Under the pieces are notes generated by a model. That model was not told where the DNA came from. It saw only the letters and a program-made list of their open reading frames with translations, and did not search any database. Below are positions 25,217 to 32,869 of a DNA stretch of 64,000 nucleotides, one piece after another. This stretch comes from an uncultured Caldimonas sp. (GTDB lineage Bacteria; Pseudomonadota; Gammaproteobacteria; Burkholderiales; Burkholderiaceae), in assembly GCF_946480305.1 (NCBI RefSeq), contig NZ_CAMLJQ010000012.1:1-64000 (forward strand), read 5' to 3'. A program made the position numbers and the translations under genes. Position 1 is the stretch's first letter, and each line of letters opens with the position of its first letter.

Positions 25217-25393
25217 CTAGCCGCCGCCGATGCCGGTCGTCACCTTGCCGGTGCCGTCGCACTCGGGGCACCGCTGCTGGTTCACTTCGCCGCTGCCGCC
25301 GCAGCGGGGGCAGATGTTCTCGCCGGTGGAGGGTGCCCCCGGGGGTGCTTCGTCTCCGGGTGCGGTGTCGGGCGGTGTGGGGGAGGGGGTCAT
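25217..25393 (-). CDS. Tiny zinc-finger protein with DnaJ-type Cys motifs
   Basis: A 58-residue protein: a Pro/Thr-rich N-terminal half, then CPRCGGSGEVNQQRCPECDGTGKV, two copies of the DnaJ central-domain motif CxxCxGxG-like (the second CPECDGTG). Four cysteines can bind a single Zn(II) as in one half of the DnaJ zinc centre. There is no J domain. Such proteins are annotated as hypothetical or 'molecular chaperone DnaJ-like'. It lies upstream of the SRPBCC-Hsp20 gene on the same strand, which suits a chaperone-related role, by inference. Confidence 0.75.
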   Translation of the reverse strand: MTPSPTPPDTAPGDEAPPGAPSTGENICPRCGGSGEVNQQRCPECDGTGKVTTGIGGG

Positions 25394-25418
25394 GGGCGGG
25401 TGCTCCAGAAACGACAAA

Positions 25419-25445
25419 GGCCTTGCTGCCATTGGCAGCAAGGCC
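25419..25445 (-). terminator. Rho-independent terminator of the 202-residue gene
   Basis: A perfect 12-base stem, GGCCTTGCTGCC (25419-25430) with GGCAGCAAGGCC (25434-25445), 3-base loop. On the minus strand it is followed by TTTGT. It lies between the stop at 25467 and the next minus-strand start at 25393. Confidence 0.75.
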
Positions 25446-25466
25446 TGCACCCGCGAGCAGCGGTGA

Positions 25467-26075
25467 TCAGCGTGCGATGGCGACGCGCGGGCTTTGCGAA
25501 GCACGCAACACGGCGGGGTCCGCCATCGGGGCGGCGCGCGAAGGCAGATCCTGCTTCACCGCCATGGCTTGCGCGGTTTCGCTGCGCAGCGTCAGGCGCG
25601 TGAGCGCATAGAGCGGGTCGGCATCCTCGCGGCACAGCTCGAAGGTTTCCATCGCCGCGAGCATCGGGCCCTGGTAGCGCATCAGGCACGCGCTGATGGC
25701 CGACTCGACGGACAGCTCGTAGCGGCGCAGCGTCTGCGTGAGGTGCGGGCGCACGCGCGTGATCTGCAGCGAGGCCCAGCTCCACTCGGGCAGGCCGACG
25801 ATGCGCGGCGCCGGCCGGTCCTGGCCGAACAACCCGTGGATCGATGCCTTGATGGCGAGCACCGCGAGGCTGTCGCAGCCCTGCGCGTAACGCGCAGGCA
25901 GCATGCATTGCGTGGAGGTGCCGATGGTCGGGCTGCGCAACTGGATTTCCAGCTTGCCGCTGGCGTCGCCCAGCGGGCCGATCTGCAGCTTGTACTGGTC
26001 CGACTCCTGGTTCTGGCCATACCGCACTGCCAGTTCCACCATCAGCATTTCATGTCGATCAGATACGAATTCCAC
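25467..26075 (-). CDS. Hypothetical protein, no family recognised
   Basis: A 202-residue soluble protein. The GTG at 26075 is the best start because GGGAGG ends six bases before it; ATG codons nine and eleven residues later have no such site. It begins MEFVSDRHEMLMVELAVRYGQNQ and contains IQLRSPTIGTSTQCMLPARYAQGCDSLAVLAIKASIHGLFGQD, then a helical C-terminal half. I recognise no motif. It stands alone, followed by a strong terminator and preceded by a 478-base gap with a 10-base inverted repeat. Confidence 0.75.
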   Translation of the reverse strand: MEFVSDRHEMLMVELAVRYGQNQESDQYKLQIGPLGDASGKLEIQLRSPTIGTSTQCMLPARYAQGCDSLAVLAIKASIHGLFGQDRPAPRIVGLPEWSWASLQITRVRPHLTQTLRRYELSVESAISACLMRYQGPMLAAMETFELCREDADPLYALTRLTLRSETAQAMAVKQDLPSRAAPMADPAVLRASQSPRVAIAR

Positions 26076-26553
26076 GAGTCCTCCCGGGGCCCACCGGCCG
26101 CCGCGCTCAAGAACACCAATCGCTGGAGAGCGCGGAAAAACCACCAGCGATTGAAAAATTTGCAGCAAATTGGCAACCGCCTTTCCGTTCGTTGCCAGAA
26201 AGAGCCCTGGGCCCGCACTGCTCAAAGAGGGGGTGAGAGTCGGAAAGGAGGCGAAAGCAGCGAGGTGTTGTCGCCCAGGGCAGACACACGGCAGCAAACG
26301 CCGTGCCTACCGTGGGGCAACCCGACTCGCCACATGCGTCGGCGTGTAGTGGGTGTAACTACATGGGCCGTAGCGGCGGGCGCGACGACCCGCGGACCCG
26401 CAGCGAAGGGGAAGGAAGGGTGAGCGTCGCGCGCAAGAAAAGGCAGGAGGCCCAGCCGCTGCGACGCCGCAGCGCAAGCCTGCGCGGCAACGGGATCTGC
26501 GACCGGCGCCAGGGCGGTCGCGCGATCCCGTGGGCAGGAGGACGGAGGGGGGC
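26076..26553. other. 478-base intergenic region with inverted repeat and hairpin
   Basis: No gene supported. The AT-richer left part (26110-26200) has the inverted repeat CAATCGCTGG/CCAGCGATTG (26117-26126 and 26144-26153) and probably the promoter of the 202-residue gene. The right end carries the hairpin behind the HU gene (26490-26531). Confidence 0.5.
26490..26531 (-). terminator. Long hairpin behind the HU gene
   Basis: ACGGGATC (26490-26497) pairs with GATCCCGT (26524-26531) and, after a small bulge, CGACC (26500-26504) with GGTCG (26516-26520). It lies about 20 bases beyond the HU stop on the minus strand. No T-run follows. Confidence 0.5.
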
Positions 26554-26832
26554 TTACTTCTTCTGCACGGCGGCCTTCAGCGAGGCGCCGGCGCTGAACT
26601 TGACGCCCTGGCTGGCGTCGATCGTGATTTCCTCGCCGGTGCGCGGGTTGCGGCCGGTGCGGGCCTGGCGCTCGGTGACCGAGAAGCTGCCGAAGCCGAT
26701 CAGCGCCACGGTGTCGCCGGCGGCCAGAGCCTTGGTCACGTTGCCGATGAAGGAGTCGAGCGCGCGCGCAGCGGCGGCCTTGGAAAGATCTGCATCGGCG
26801 GCGATGGCATCAACGAGTTCTGCTTTGTTCAT
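26554..26832 (-). CDS. hupB: Nucleoid protein HU-beta
   Basis: A 92-residue DNA-binding protein of the HU/IHF family, usual length. [28 protein letters not shown] opens the helical dimer region, and the DNA-binding arm reads [26 protein letters not shown], with the intercalating proline in RNPRTG. It compacts and bends DNA without sequence specificity. The start at 26832 is fixed by MNKAEL. It is a single gene with its own downstream hairpin. Confidence 0.96.
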   Translation of the reverse strand: MNKAELVDAIAADADLSKAAAARALDSFIGNVTKALAAGDTVALIGFGSFSVTERQARTGRNPRTGEEITIDASQGVKFSAGASLKAAVQKK

Positions 26833-26983
26833 GGTCCTGACTGATGTGTAAGAACGGATGGAAAACGCGCGCCGCAGCGCGCGCAAGAACCCCGCAGTCT
26901 AGCGGCTTCCGAGCACGGTGGCCGTTGCCAGGCCGGTTAGCAAGCGGTGCGGGTGTAAGCAGCGATGACGGCGCGAGTTGGTG

Positions 26984-27820
26984 TCAGTGGGCCATCAGGA
27001 CCGGCACCGTCATGTGTTGCAGCACCGTGCGCGTCGCGCCGCCGAGCACGAACTCGGTCAAGCGCGAGTGGCCGTAGGCGCCCATCACGAGCAGGTCGGC
27101 GCCGAGGTCGGCACAGCGCGACAGCAAGGCCTCGCCGATGCCGATCTCGGTGGGCTCGCGCGTCACCGAGGCATTGACGCCGTGGCGCTCGAACCACTGC
27201 CGCAGCTGCTCGACCTGCCAGCCCTGCACGTCTTCGGCGCCCGATCGGCGGTCGAACACGATCGCTTGCACCTTGGCGCCCTGCACGAGCAGCGGCAACG
27301 AGGCGTTGAGGCCCCGTGCGGCCTCGCGGCTGCCGTCCCACGCAACGAGCACGCGCGTGCCCACGGCGTCGAATCGGCCTGCATACGGCACCACGAGCAC
27401 AGGCACCCCGGCGCCGAGCACCACCTGCTGCGGAAAGTCGTAAGGCACCGAGGCGGACGCATCGTCGTCTGTCTGCCCGATCACGGCCAGGTCGCAGCAG
27501 CGCGCCATGCGGATCGTCGCGATCGTCGGGTCGCCCTCGTGCACGCGGCTTTCGAACGAGACGCCTGCGCGCCCCGCCAGATGTCCCGTGAAGGCGGCGG
27601 ACACGCGATGCGCCCGCTGCACCAGGTGCTCGAACGACAACTGGATGTCCTTCGCCCCGCCCACCGCATGGCCCACGCTCGCGGGCATGTCGACCCAGCC
27701 GGTCGGCGCAAGCCCGAGCAGGTGGCCGCCCTGCGCCTCGGCGATCTGCGCCGCGAGATCGATGCGAACGTTGCAACGGGGGCTGTCGTCGAGGTGGACG
27801 AGGATGCTGCGATAGCTCAT
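26984..27820 (-). CDS. Universal stress protein, tandem UspA
   Basis: A 278-residue protein with two UspA units. The first half begins MSYRSILVHLDDSPRCNVRIDLA; the second begins VGTRVLVAWDGSREAARGLNASLP and ends VMGAYGHSRLTEFVLGGATRTVLQHMTVPVLMAH, with the ATP-binding G-x2-G-x9-G-S/T pattern (MGAYGHSRLTEFVLGGAT). Only the second half keeps the full nucleotide site. A candidate FNR/ANR box lies at 27872-27885, about 41 bases before a predicted start point, so expression may rise at low oxygen. Confidence 0.92.
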   Translation of the reverse strand: MSYRSILVHLDDSPRCNVRIDLAAQIAEAQGGHLLGLAPTGWVDMPASVGHAVGGAKDIQLSFEHLVQRAHRVSAAFTGHLAGRAGVSFESRVHEGDPTIATIRMARCCDLAVIGQTDDDASASVPYDFPQQVVLGAGVPVLVVPYAGRFDAVGTRVLVAWDGSREAARGLNASLPLLVQGAKVQAIVFDRRSGAEDVQGWQVEQLRQWFERHGVNASVTREPTEIGIGEALLSRCADLGADLLVMGAYGHSRLTEFVLGGATRTVLQHMTVPVLMAH

Positions 27821-27871
27821 GGTGGGCTCCTGTGACAGCGATGATTCTGGAAGGCGGTGCATGCGCCCTGC

Positions 27872-27885
27872 GTGACGCACGTCAA
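27872..27885 (-). promoter_or_regulatory. FNR/ANR-like site upstream of usp
   Basis: GTGACGCACGTCAA matches nine of the ten arm positions of TTGAC-N4-GTCAA. On the minus strand CAGAAT (27849-27844) lies where a -10 element should be if the box is centred at -41.5, leaving a 17-base leader. The box overlaps the stop codon of the upstream patZ-like gene. Confidence 0.5.
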
Positions 27886-30560
27886 TGCGGGCGGGGCGGT
27901 TGAAGTGCCAGCGTCAGGTGCGTGGAGGTGCCGTCGCCCGCGCGCTGGACCTCGAAGCCGAGCCGGCGCGCCAGCGACGCCATCGCCTCGTTCTCCGGCA
28001 GGCATTCGCCGACGAGCTGCGCCGTGCCGCGGCGCGTCAGGTACTCGATCAGCGTTGCCAGCAAGCGCCGGCCCAAGCCCCTGCCCTGCCATTCGGTGCG
28101 CACCTGCAGGCCGAACTCCGCGCGCTGGTTGTCCGGGTCGCAGGCGGAGCGGACCTCGCCGACGATCCGCCGGTCCGCGTCCACGGCGACCAGCGTCATC
28201 TCGCGGTCATAGTCGATCTGGCTGTAGCGCGCCAGCTCGGAGCGCGGCACCTCGCGGCGCGCGAGGAAAAAGCGCAGCCGCAGGTCTTCGGGCCGGGCCT
28301 GGGCATAGAAGTCGCGCAGCTGCGGCTCGTCCTCGGGGCGGATCGGGCGCAGCAGCAGGGCGTCGCTGCCCAGCTCGACGCGCGTCTCCAGCTCGGCGGG
28401 ATAGGGCCGTATCGCCAGGTGCGCGCCGGCATCGCGCCGCGTCATGCGCACCTTCACGCGCGCATCGAGCGCCAGCACGCCCTGTTCGTCGGCCAGCAGC
28501 GGGTTGATGTCGAGCTCGACCACCTGCGGCAGGTCGCACACCAGTTGCGACAGCTGCGTCAACGCCAGGTACAGCGCTTCGTGGTCGACCGGCATGCGGT
28601 CGCGGTAGCCGGCCAGCAGCCTGGAAATGCGCGTGCGCGACACGAGATCGGCCGCCAGCGCAAGATTGAGCGGCGGCAGTGCCATCGCCCGGTCCTGCAC
28701 CACTTCGACCGCGGTGCCGCCGCGGCCGAACAGCAGCGCGGGGCCGAACACCGGGTCGGTCGCGACGCCCGCGATCAGCTCGTGCGCGCGCGGGCGCACC
28801 ACCATGCGCTGCACGGTGTAGCCATCGACGTGGGCATCCGGGCGCAGCTCGCGCACCCGGCGCGCCATCGTTTCCACCGCGAGTCGCACCTCCGCGGCGT
28901 TCTTCAGGTCGAGCGCGACACCGCCCACGTCGGACTTGTGGGAGATGTCGCGCGAGAGGATCTTCACCACCGCCGGATACCCCACCTCGCCGGCGGCTGC
29001 CACGGCGGCGTCCACGCTCGGCACGGTGCGCGTCTCGACCACCGGGATGCCGTAGGCCGCGAGCAGCGCCTTGGCCTCGGGCTCGGTCAGCAGGTCGCGG
29101 CCGCTGGCGAGCACGGCGTCGATCACGCCGCGCGCAGCGGCACGGTCGGGCGTGAAGCGCTCGGGCGCCGACGGTGGGGTCTGCATCAGCGCGTCCTGGT
29201 TGCGCCGGTACTCCACCATCTGCAAAAAGGCCGCCACCGCGCGCTCCGGCGTGTCGTAGGTGGGGATGCCGGCCGCCTCGCACGCCTTGCGCGCGGACTC
29301 CACCACCTGTCCGCCCAGCCAGCAGGTGAGCACCGGCCGGGCCGACGCACCGAACAGCGGCACGCAGGCCTGCGCGATGTCGGCGCTCGGCACCACCGCG
29401 GTGGGCGCATGCATGAACAGCAGCGCGTCGACGCCGGGCGCCTCCTGCAAGGCATTCAGGGCCTCCACGTAGCGCTCGCCCGGTGCGTCGCCAATGATGT
29501 CCACCGGATTGGCATGCGACCAGGTCGCGGGCAACCGCTCGTCGAGCCGCCGCAGCGTGGCTGCGTCGAGCGACGCGAGCGTGCCGCCGCCCAGCGCCAG
29601 CGCGTCGGCGGCCAGCACGCCGGCCCCCCCACCGTTGGTGACGATGCCCAGCCGGTGCCCGCGCAGCGGCCTGGCGCGCGCCAGCGTCTCGGCCGCGTCG
29701 AACAGGTCGGCCAGCGTGTCGACCCGCAGCATGCCGGCGCGGCGGATCGCCGCGTCGATCACGGCGTCCGACCCCGCCAGTGCGCCGGTGTGCGAGGCGG
29801 CAGCCCGGGCGCCCTCCGGCGCACGGCCTGCCTTCACGACGATCACCGGCTTGTTGCGCGCTGCCGCGCGCGCCGCCGACATGAACTTGCGCGCCGAGCT
29901 GACCGATTCCATGTACATCAGGATCGCGCGCGTCGACGCATCGCTGCCCAGATAGTCGAGCACGTCGCCGAAGTCGACGTCGGCGCTGTCGCCGAGCGAA
30001 ATGAAATGCGAAAAGCCGATCGAGCGTGCGTTCGCCCAGTCGAGCATCGCCGTGGCCAGCGCGCCCGACTGCGACACGAACGCCAGCGCGCCCGGCCTCG
30101 CGTTCGCATGCGCAAAGCTCGCATTCAGCTGCACGCCGGGCACCAGCATGCCGACGCAATTGGGGCCGAGGATGCGCAGCAGATGCGGGCGGGCAGCGGC
30201 CAGCATGGCCTGTTCCAGCGTCGGGCCGCCCTCGCGCGGGGTGGTCTTGAGGCCGGCCGACAGCACCACGGCGGCGCGCGTGCCCTTTTGCCCCAGTTGC
30301 TCGATCAGCATCGGCACGGTGGGCGCTGGCGTGCAGATGACGGCGAGGTCCGGCACCGCGGGCAGCGTGGGCACGTCCGGCCAGGCCTGCAGGCCCGCCA
30401 CCGTCCGCCGCTTCGGGTTCACCGGCCACACCGGCCCGGGAAAGCCTGCTTCGCGCAGGTTGCGCATCACCAGCGAACCGATGCTGTGCTCACGGTCGCT
30501 GGCGCCGATCACGGCCACCGAAGACGGCCGAAACAGTTGCTCGAGGTTGCGGATGCTCAC
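27882..30560 (-). CDS. ADP-forming acyl-CoA synthetase/GNAT protein acetyltransferase (Pat/YfiQ-like)
   Basis: An 892-residue, three-part protein. The N-terminal CoA-binding and succinyl-CoA-ligase-like domains (SSVAVIGASDREHSIGSLVMRNL ... FVSQSGALATAMLDWA ... SHTGALAGSDAVIDAAIRRAG) are followed by an ATP-grasp domain (about 480-700) and a C-terminal GNAT domain from about 720 (LRPIRPEDEPQLRDFYAQ ... EFGLQVRTEWQGRGLGRRLLATLIEYL). This is the layout of PatZ/Pka, which acetylates and shuts off acetyl-CoA synthetase and other enzymes. The conserved His of active ADP-forming synthetases is not obvious, so catalysis may rest in the GNAT part. The start is GTG at 30560 with AAGGAG six bases away. 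Confidence 0.9.
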   Translation of the reverse strand: MSIRNLEQLFRPSSVAVIGASDREHSIGSLVMRNLREAGFPGPVWPVNPKRRTVAGLQAWPDVPTLPAVPDLAVICTPAPTVPMLIEQLGQKGTRAAVVLSAGLKTTPREGGPTLEQAMLAAARPHLLRILGPNCVGMLVPGVQLNASFAHANARPGALAFVSQSGALATAMLDWANARSIGFSHFISLGDSADVDFGDVLDYLGSDASTRAILMYMESVSSARKFMSAARAAARNKPVIVVKAGRAPEGARAAASHTGALAGSDAVIDAAIRRAGMLRVDTLADLFDAAETLARARPLRGHRLGIVTNGGGAGVLAADALALGGGTLASLDAATLRRLDERLPATWSHANPVDIIGDAPGERYVEALNALQEAPGVDALLFMHAPTAVVPSADIAQACVPLFGASARPVLTCWLGGQVVESARKACEAAGIPTYDTPERAVAAFLQMVEYRRNQDALMQTPPSAPERFTPDRAAARGVIDAVLASGRDLLTEPEAKALLAAYGIPVVETRTVPSVDAAVAAAGEVGYPAVVKILSRDISHKSDVGGVALDLKNAAEVRLAVETMARRVRELRPDAHVDGYTVQRMVVRPRAHELIAGVATDPVFGPALLFGRGGTAVEVVQDRAMALPPLNLALAADLVSRTRISRLLAGYRDRMPVDHEALYLALTQLSQLVCDLPQVVELDINPLLADEQGVLALDARVKVRMTRRDAGAHLAIRPYPAELETRVELGSDALLLRPIRPEDEPQLRDFYAQARPEDLRLRFFLARREVPRSELARYSQIDYDREMTLVAVDADRRIVGEVRSACDPDNQRAEFGLQVRTEWQGRGLGRRLLATLIEYLTRRGTAQLVGECLPENEAMASLARRLGFEVQRAGDGTSTHLTLALQPPRPH

Positions 30561-30620
30561 GCGTGCTCCTTGTGATCGGGGTCAACCGACCGAGGCTAGC
30601 AGCGCGCATGCCGCCTCTGC

Positions 30621-30634
30621 TTGACGGAACGCAA
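30621..30634 (-). promoter_or_regulatory. FNR/ANR-like site upstream of the patZ-like gene
   Basis: Read toward the gene: TTGCGTTCCGTCAA. It is centred 41.5 bases before a start point predicted from TAGCCT at 30598-30593, giving a leader of about 25 bases. It matches the site facing the other gene (30677-30690) at 13 of 14 positions. Confidence 0.5.
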
Positions 30635-30676
30635 CCCCCTGCCCCCTTCGCTGGCATGCAAGGGGGGCTGCCGCCT

Positions 30677-30690
30677 TTGCGTTGCGTCAA
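30677..30690 (+). promoter_or_regulatory. FNR/ANR-like site upstream of the single-domain usp
   Basis: TTGCGTTGCGTCAA, with TTG/CAA outer arms and GTCAA as a near-perfect right half-site. AAGAAT at 30713-30718 fits a -10 element with the box centred exactly at -41.5. It is the mirror partner of the site at 30621-30634. Confidence 0.5.
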
Positions 30691-30760
30691 TGCCCGCGGG
30701 GCGCGCCCATCCAAGAATCGACGGACCGGCCCACCGAGCGGGGCCGTGACAGGAGTTGCC

Positions 30761-31210
30761 ATGTATCAAAGAATCCTCGTTCCCGTGGACGGCAGCCCCG
30801 CCTCCGATCGGGGCCTGCAGGAAGCCGTCGCGCTGGCGCGCAGCCTGAATGCACGGCTGCGGCTGTTGCACGTGATCGACGAGTTCGCACTGACGATGGA
30901 CCTGGGCGGCGCCAGCGTGGACAGCCTGCGCACGGCCCTGCACCGCTATGCGGAGCAGATCCTCGAGGCCGGCAAGCGCCGCGCCGGCGAACAGGGCGTG
31001 CAGGCCGAGACGGCCACGCGCCTCACCGCCGAGCGGCGCGTGGCGCACGCAGTGCTGGCAGAGGCCGCCGACTGGAAAGCCGACGTGATCGTGATGGGCA
31101 CCAATGGCCGACGCGGCCTCAGCCACCTGATGCTCGGCAGCGACGCCGAGGTCGTGCTGAAAAGCAGCCCGGTGCCGGTGCTGCTGGTGCGCCCGCAGCA
31201 AACCGCCTGA
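30761..31210 (+). CDS. Universal stress protein, single UspA domain
   Basis: A 149-residue UspA protein. MYQRILVPVDGSPASDRGLQEAVALA opens the alpha/beta fold and VIVMGTNGRRGLSHLMLGSDAEVVLKSSPVPVLLV carries the ATP site (G-x2-G-x9-G-S), so it is of the ATP-binding type. AGGAG lies nine bases before the ATG. It is divergent from the patZ-like gene, with paired FNR-like sites between, and is followed 15 bases later by a DksA-like gene. Confidence 0.93.
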   Translation: MYQRILVPVDGSPASDRGLQEAVALARSLNARLRLLHVIDEFALTMDLGGASVDSLRTALHRYAEQILEAGKRRAGEQGVQAETATRLTAERRVAHAVLAEAADWKADVIVMGTNGRRGLSHLMLGSDAEVVLKSSPVPVLLVRPQQTA

Positions 31211-31225
31211 AGAAAGTCAGACCCC

Positions 31226-31603
31226 ATGAGCTCCCTCACCGCTGAACAGCGACAGGCGCTGATCCATCTGCTGGAACAGCGAGAAGCACAACTGGGTGCG
31301 GAGATCCGCGCCGCCCGGCGCGCCGCCGATGAACGCGACGTCGCCTCGCGGGAAGCGGCCGACCGCGGCGACGAGGCTGCCGTGCAGATCCAGTCCGGCA
31401 TCGACCACGCCGAGCTCGAGCGCGACGTGCGCGAACTGCTCGACATCGAGCTGGCGCGCTCGCGTCTGGCCGAAGGCAGCTACGGCGACTGCCTCGACTG
31501 CGGCGACCCGATCGGCTACCTGCGCCTGCAGGCCCAACCTGCGGCACAGCGCTGCGCGGCCTGCCAGGCAGCCTTCGAGCGCACCCATTTCCAGGGCCGG
31601 TAG
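31226..31603 (+). CDS. DksA/TraR-family zinc-finger protein
   Basis: A 125-residue protein: a coiled-coil N-terminal hairpin (residues 1-80, EQRQALIHLLEQREAQLGAEIRAARR...) and a zinc finger CLDCGDPIGYLRLQAQPAAQRCAAC (CxxC-x17-CxxC). The tip of the coiled coil lacks the DxxDxA pattern of true DksA (here EAADRGDEAA), so it is a short paralogue whose effect on RNA polymerase is uncertain. It is probably co-transcribed with the usp gene. Confidence 0.88.
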   Translation: MSSLTAEQRQALIHLLEQREAQLGAEIRAARRAADERDVASREAADRGDEAAVQIQSGIDHAELERDVRELLDIELARSRLAEGSYGDCLDCGDPIGYLRLQAQPAAQRCAACQAAFERTHFQGR

Positions 31604-31735
31604 CGCAGGCGCGGCGGCAGCCGATGGCCGGCTGGCGCCGGCAGATGATCTGCGTCATTGCAAAACCGCGGCGGCGAACTACGGTTGTAGGGTCGTGCCG
31701 CCACTTCCGGCGGCGCCCGTCCCCAGGAGACGCTG

Positions 31736-32272
31736 ATGCCCGCCAAGACCACCACGCCCTCTTCGACGCCGACGAACGCCCTGCCACCCGCTGATCTCGA
31801 CGCCTGGACGCAGGCCGGCAAGCAGCAGCTCGCCTGGTCGGTCGACCTGGCCACCGCCATGTTCAAAGGGGCCGAGGCGATGCGCCGCGCACAGCTCAAC
31901 GCGGCCCATCTGGCCCGCGTGCGCCACGAGAACGTGGCCGAGCGCCTGCTCGACGCGCGCGACCTTGCGGGCGTGATGGCCCTGCAGGCCGAGCTGCTGC
32001 GCTTCGACATGGCCGGCGCCACCCGCTACTGGCAGGAACTGTTCGACATGAGCTGGCGCACCGGCACCGAGATGCTGACCTGCGCAAGCCGGGCCCTGGA
32101 AGCCGGTGAAGGCGAAGGCGTCAAGTCGGCCTTCCAGGTGCTGCAGGGCATGACGCACACCGGCGTCGGCACGCTCGACGACCTGTTCGGCGCGTCGCTG
32201 AACAAGGCCATGATGGGCACCGGCGCCACCGGCACGTCCGCTGCCGCGCCGCGCTCGGAGACACCGCACTGA
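31736..32272 (+). CDS. Phasin family protein
   Basis: A 178-residue amphipathic helical protein. LDAWTQAGKQQLAWSVDLATAMFKGAEAMRRAQLNAAHLARVRHENVAERLLDA resembles the phasin_2 family that coats polyhydroxybutyrate granules. It has a Thr/Pro-rich N-terminus and a Gly/Thr/Ala-rich tail. The ATG follows AGGAGAC. It implies the host makes PHB, though no phaC is in the window. A weak FNR-like sequence lies 80 bases upstream but does not sit well with a promoter. Confidence 0.78.
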   Translation: MPAKTTTPSSTPTNALPPADLDAWTQAGKQQLAWSVDLATAMFKGAEAMRRAQLNAAHLARVRHENVAERLLDARDLAGVMALQAELLRFDMAGATRYWQELFDMSWRTGTEMLTCASRALEAGEGEGVKSAFQVLQGMTHTGVGTLDDLFGASLNKAMMGTGATGTSAAAPRSETPH

Positions 32273-32294
32273 GCGGTGCCCACGGAGCGGGCTC

Positions 32295-32693
32295 TCAGCC
32301 GCCGCACTCCGGTGCGGTGGCGTCCAGCGGCATGAGGCGCTTGTCGCTGCCTCGGCGCACGTCGAGCCGCACCCCGGGGTCGTGCGCGTCGAGCAGGCGC
32401 CAGAAGTCGGCCTCGCTGGCGAAGCCCTGCCCGTTGACCGCCACGATCACGTCGCCCAGGCGCAGCCCGCAGTTGTACGCGAGCGCAATCGAATAGGCCA
32501 CGGTGACGGCATAGGGCACCCGCAAGGCCGCGCGCTCGGCCTCGCCGGTGGGCGTGACGCGCAGGCCGAACGGCGGCGCGTTGGGCCGCTGCGCCGGCGG
32601 CGCGTCATTCGTCGTCTGTGCCGGCAGCAGGCCGGGCAGGCCGGCGAGTGCGGCGGCCAGGCAGGCGGTGCGTGCCATCAAGGTGGGATCCAT
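32295..32693 (-). CDS. Exported single PDZ-domain protein
   Basis: A 132-residue protein with a signal peptide (MDPTLMARTACLAAALAGLPGLLPAQ) and one PDZ-like domain: YNCGLRLGDVIVAVNGQGFASEADFWRLLDAHDPGVRLDVRRGSDKRLMPL, where GLRLGDVIVAVNG is the carboxylate-binding core in circularly permuted bacterial order. There is no protease domain, so it may dock substrates for a periplasmic partner. GAGGAG sits five bases before the ATG at 32693. It converges with the phasin gene, 22 bases apart. Confidence 0.8.
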   Translation of the reverse strand: MDPTLMARTACLAAALAGLPGLLPAQTTNDAPPAQRPNAPPFGLRVTPTGEAERAALRVPYAVTVAYSIALAYNCGLRLGDVIVAVNGQGFASEADFWRLLDAHDPGVRLDVRRGSDKRLMPLDATAPECGG

Positions 32694-32869
32694 CGCGGCT
32701 CCTCATCGTCAGGGATGGAAGGCGACGCCATCGCGTCCCCGCGTTGGGCCGCGGCGCAAAGTGGCGTGCACGACCGCGATGCTCCGGCAGCCGGGGTGAC
32801 CCCGGCTTGAGCCGGGTCAATCGGCCGGGACGGCGACGCGGCAACGCCGCGCCGGCCGGCCCGCACCGA

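Noticed and set aside
26303..26851. Plus-strand frame overlapping the HU gene
   Set aside because: Its second half is the antisense of hupB and the first half has no motif.
30572..30585. GTGATCGGGGTCAA as an FNR box
   Set aside because: It matches at 8 of 10 arm positions but overlaps the ribosome site of the patZ-like gene, so it cannot sit at -41.5; the site at 30621 fits better.
31645..31658. ATGATCTGCGTCAT as an FNR box for the phasin gene
   Set aside because: The outer bases differ from consensus and no -10-like sequence lies at the right distance.
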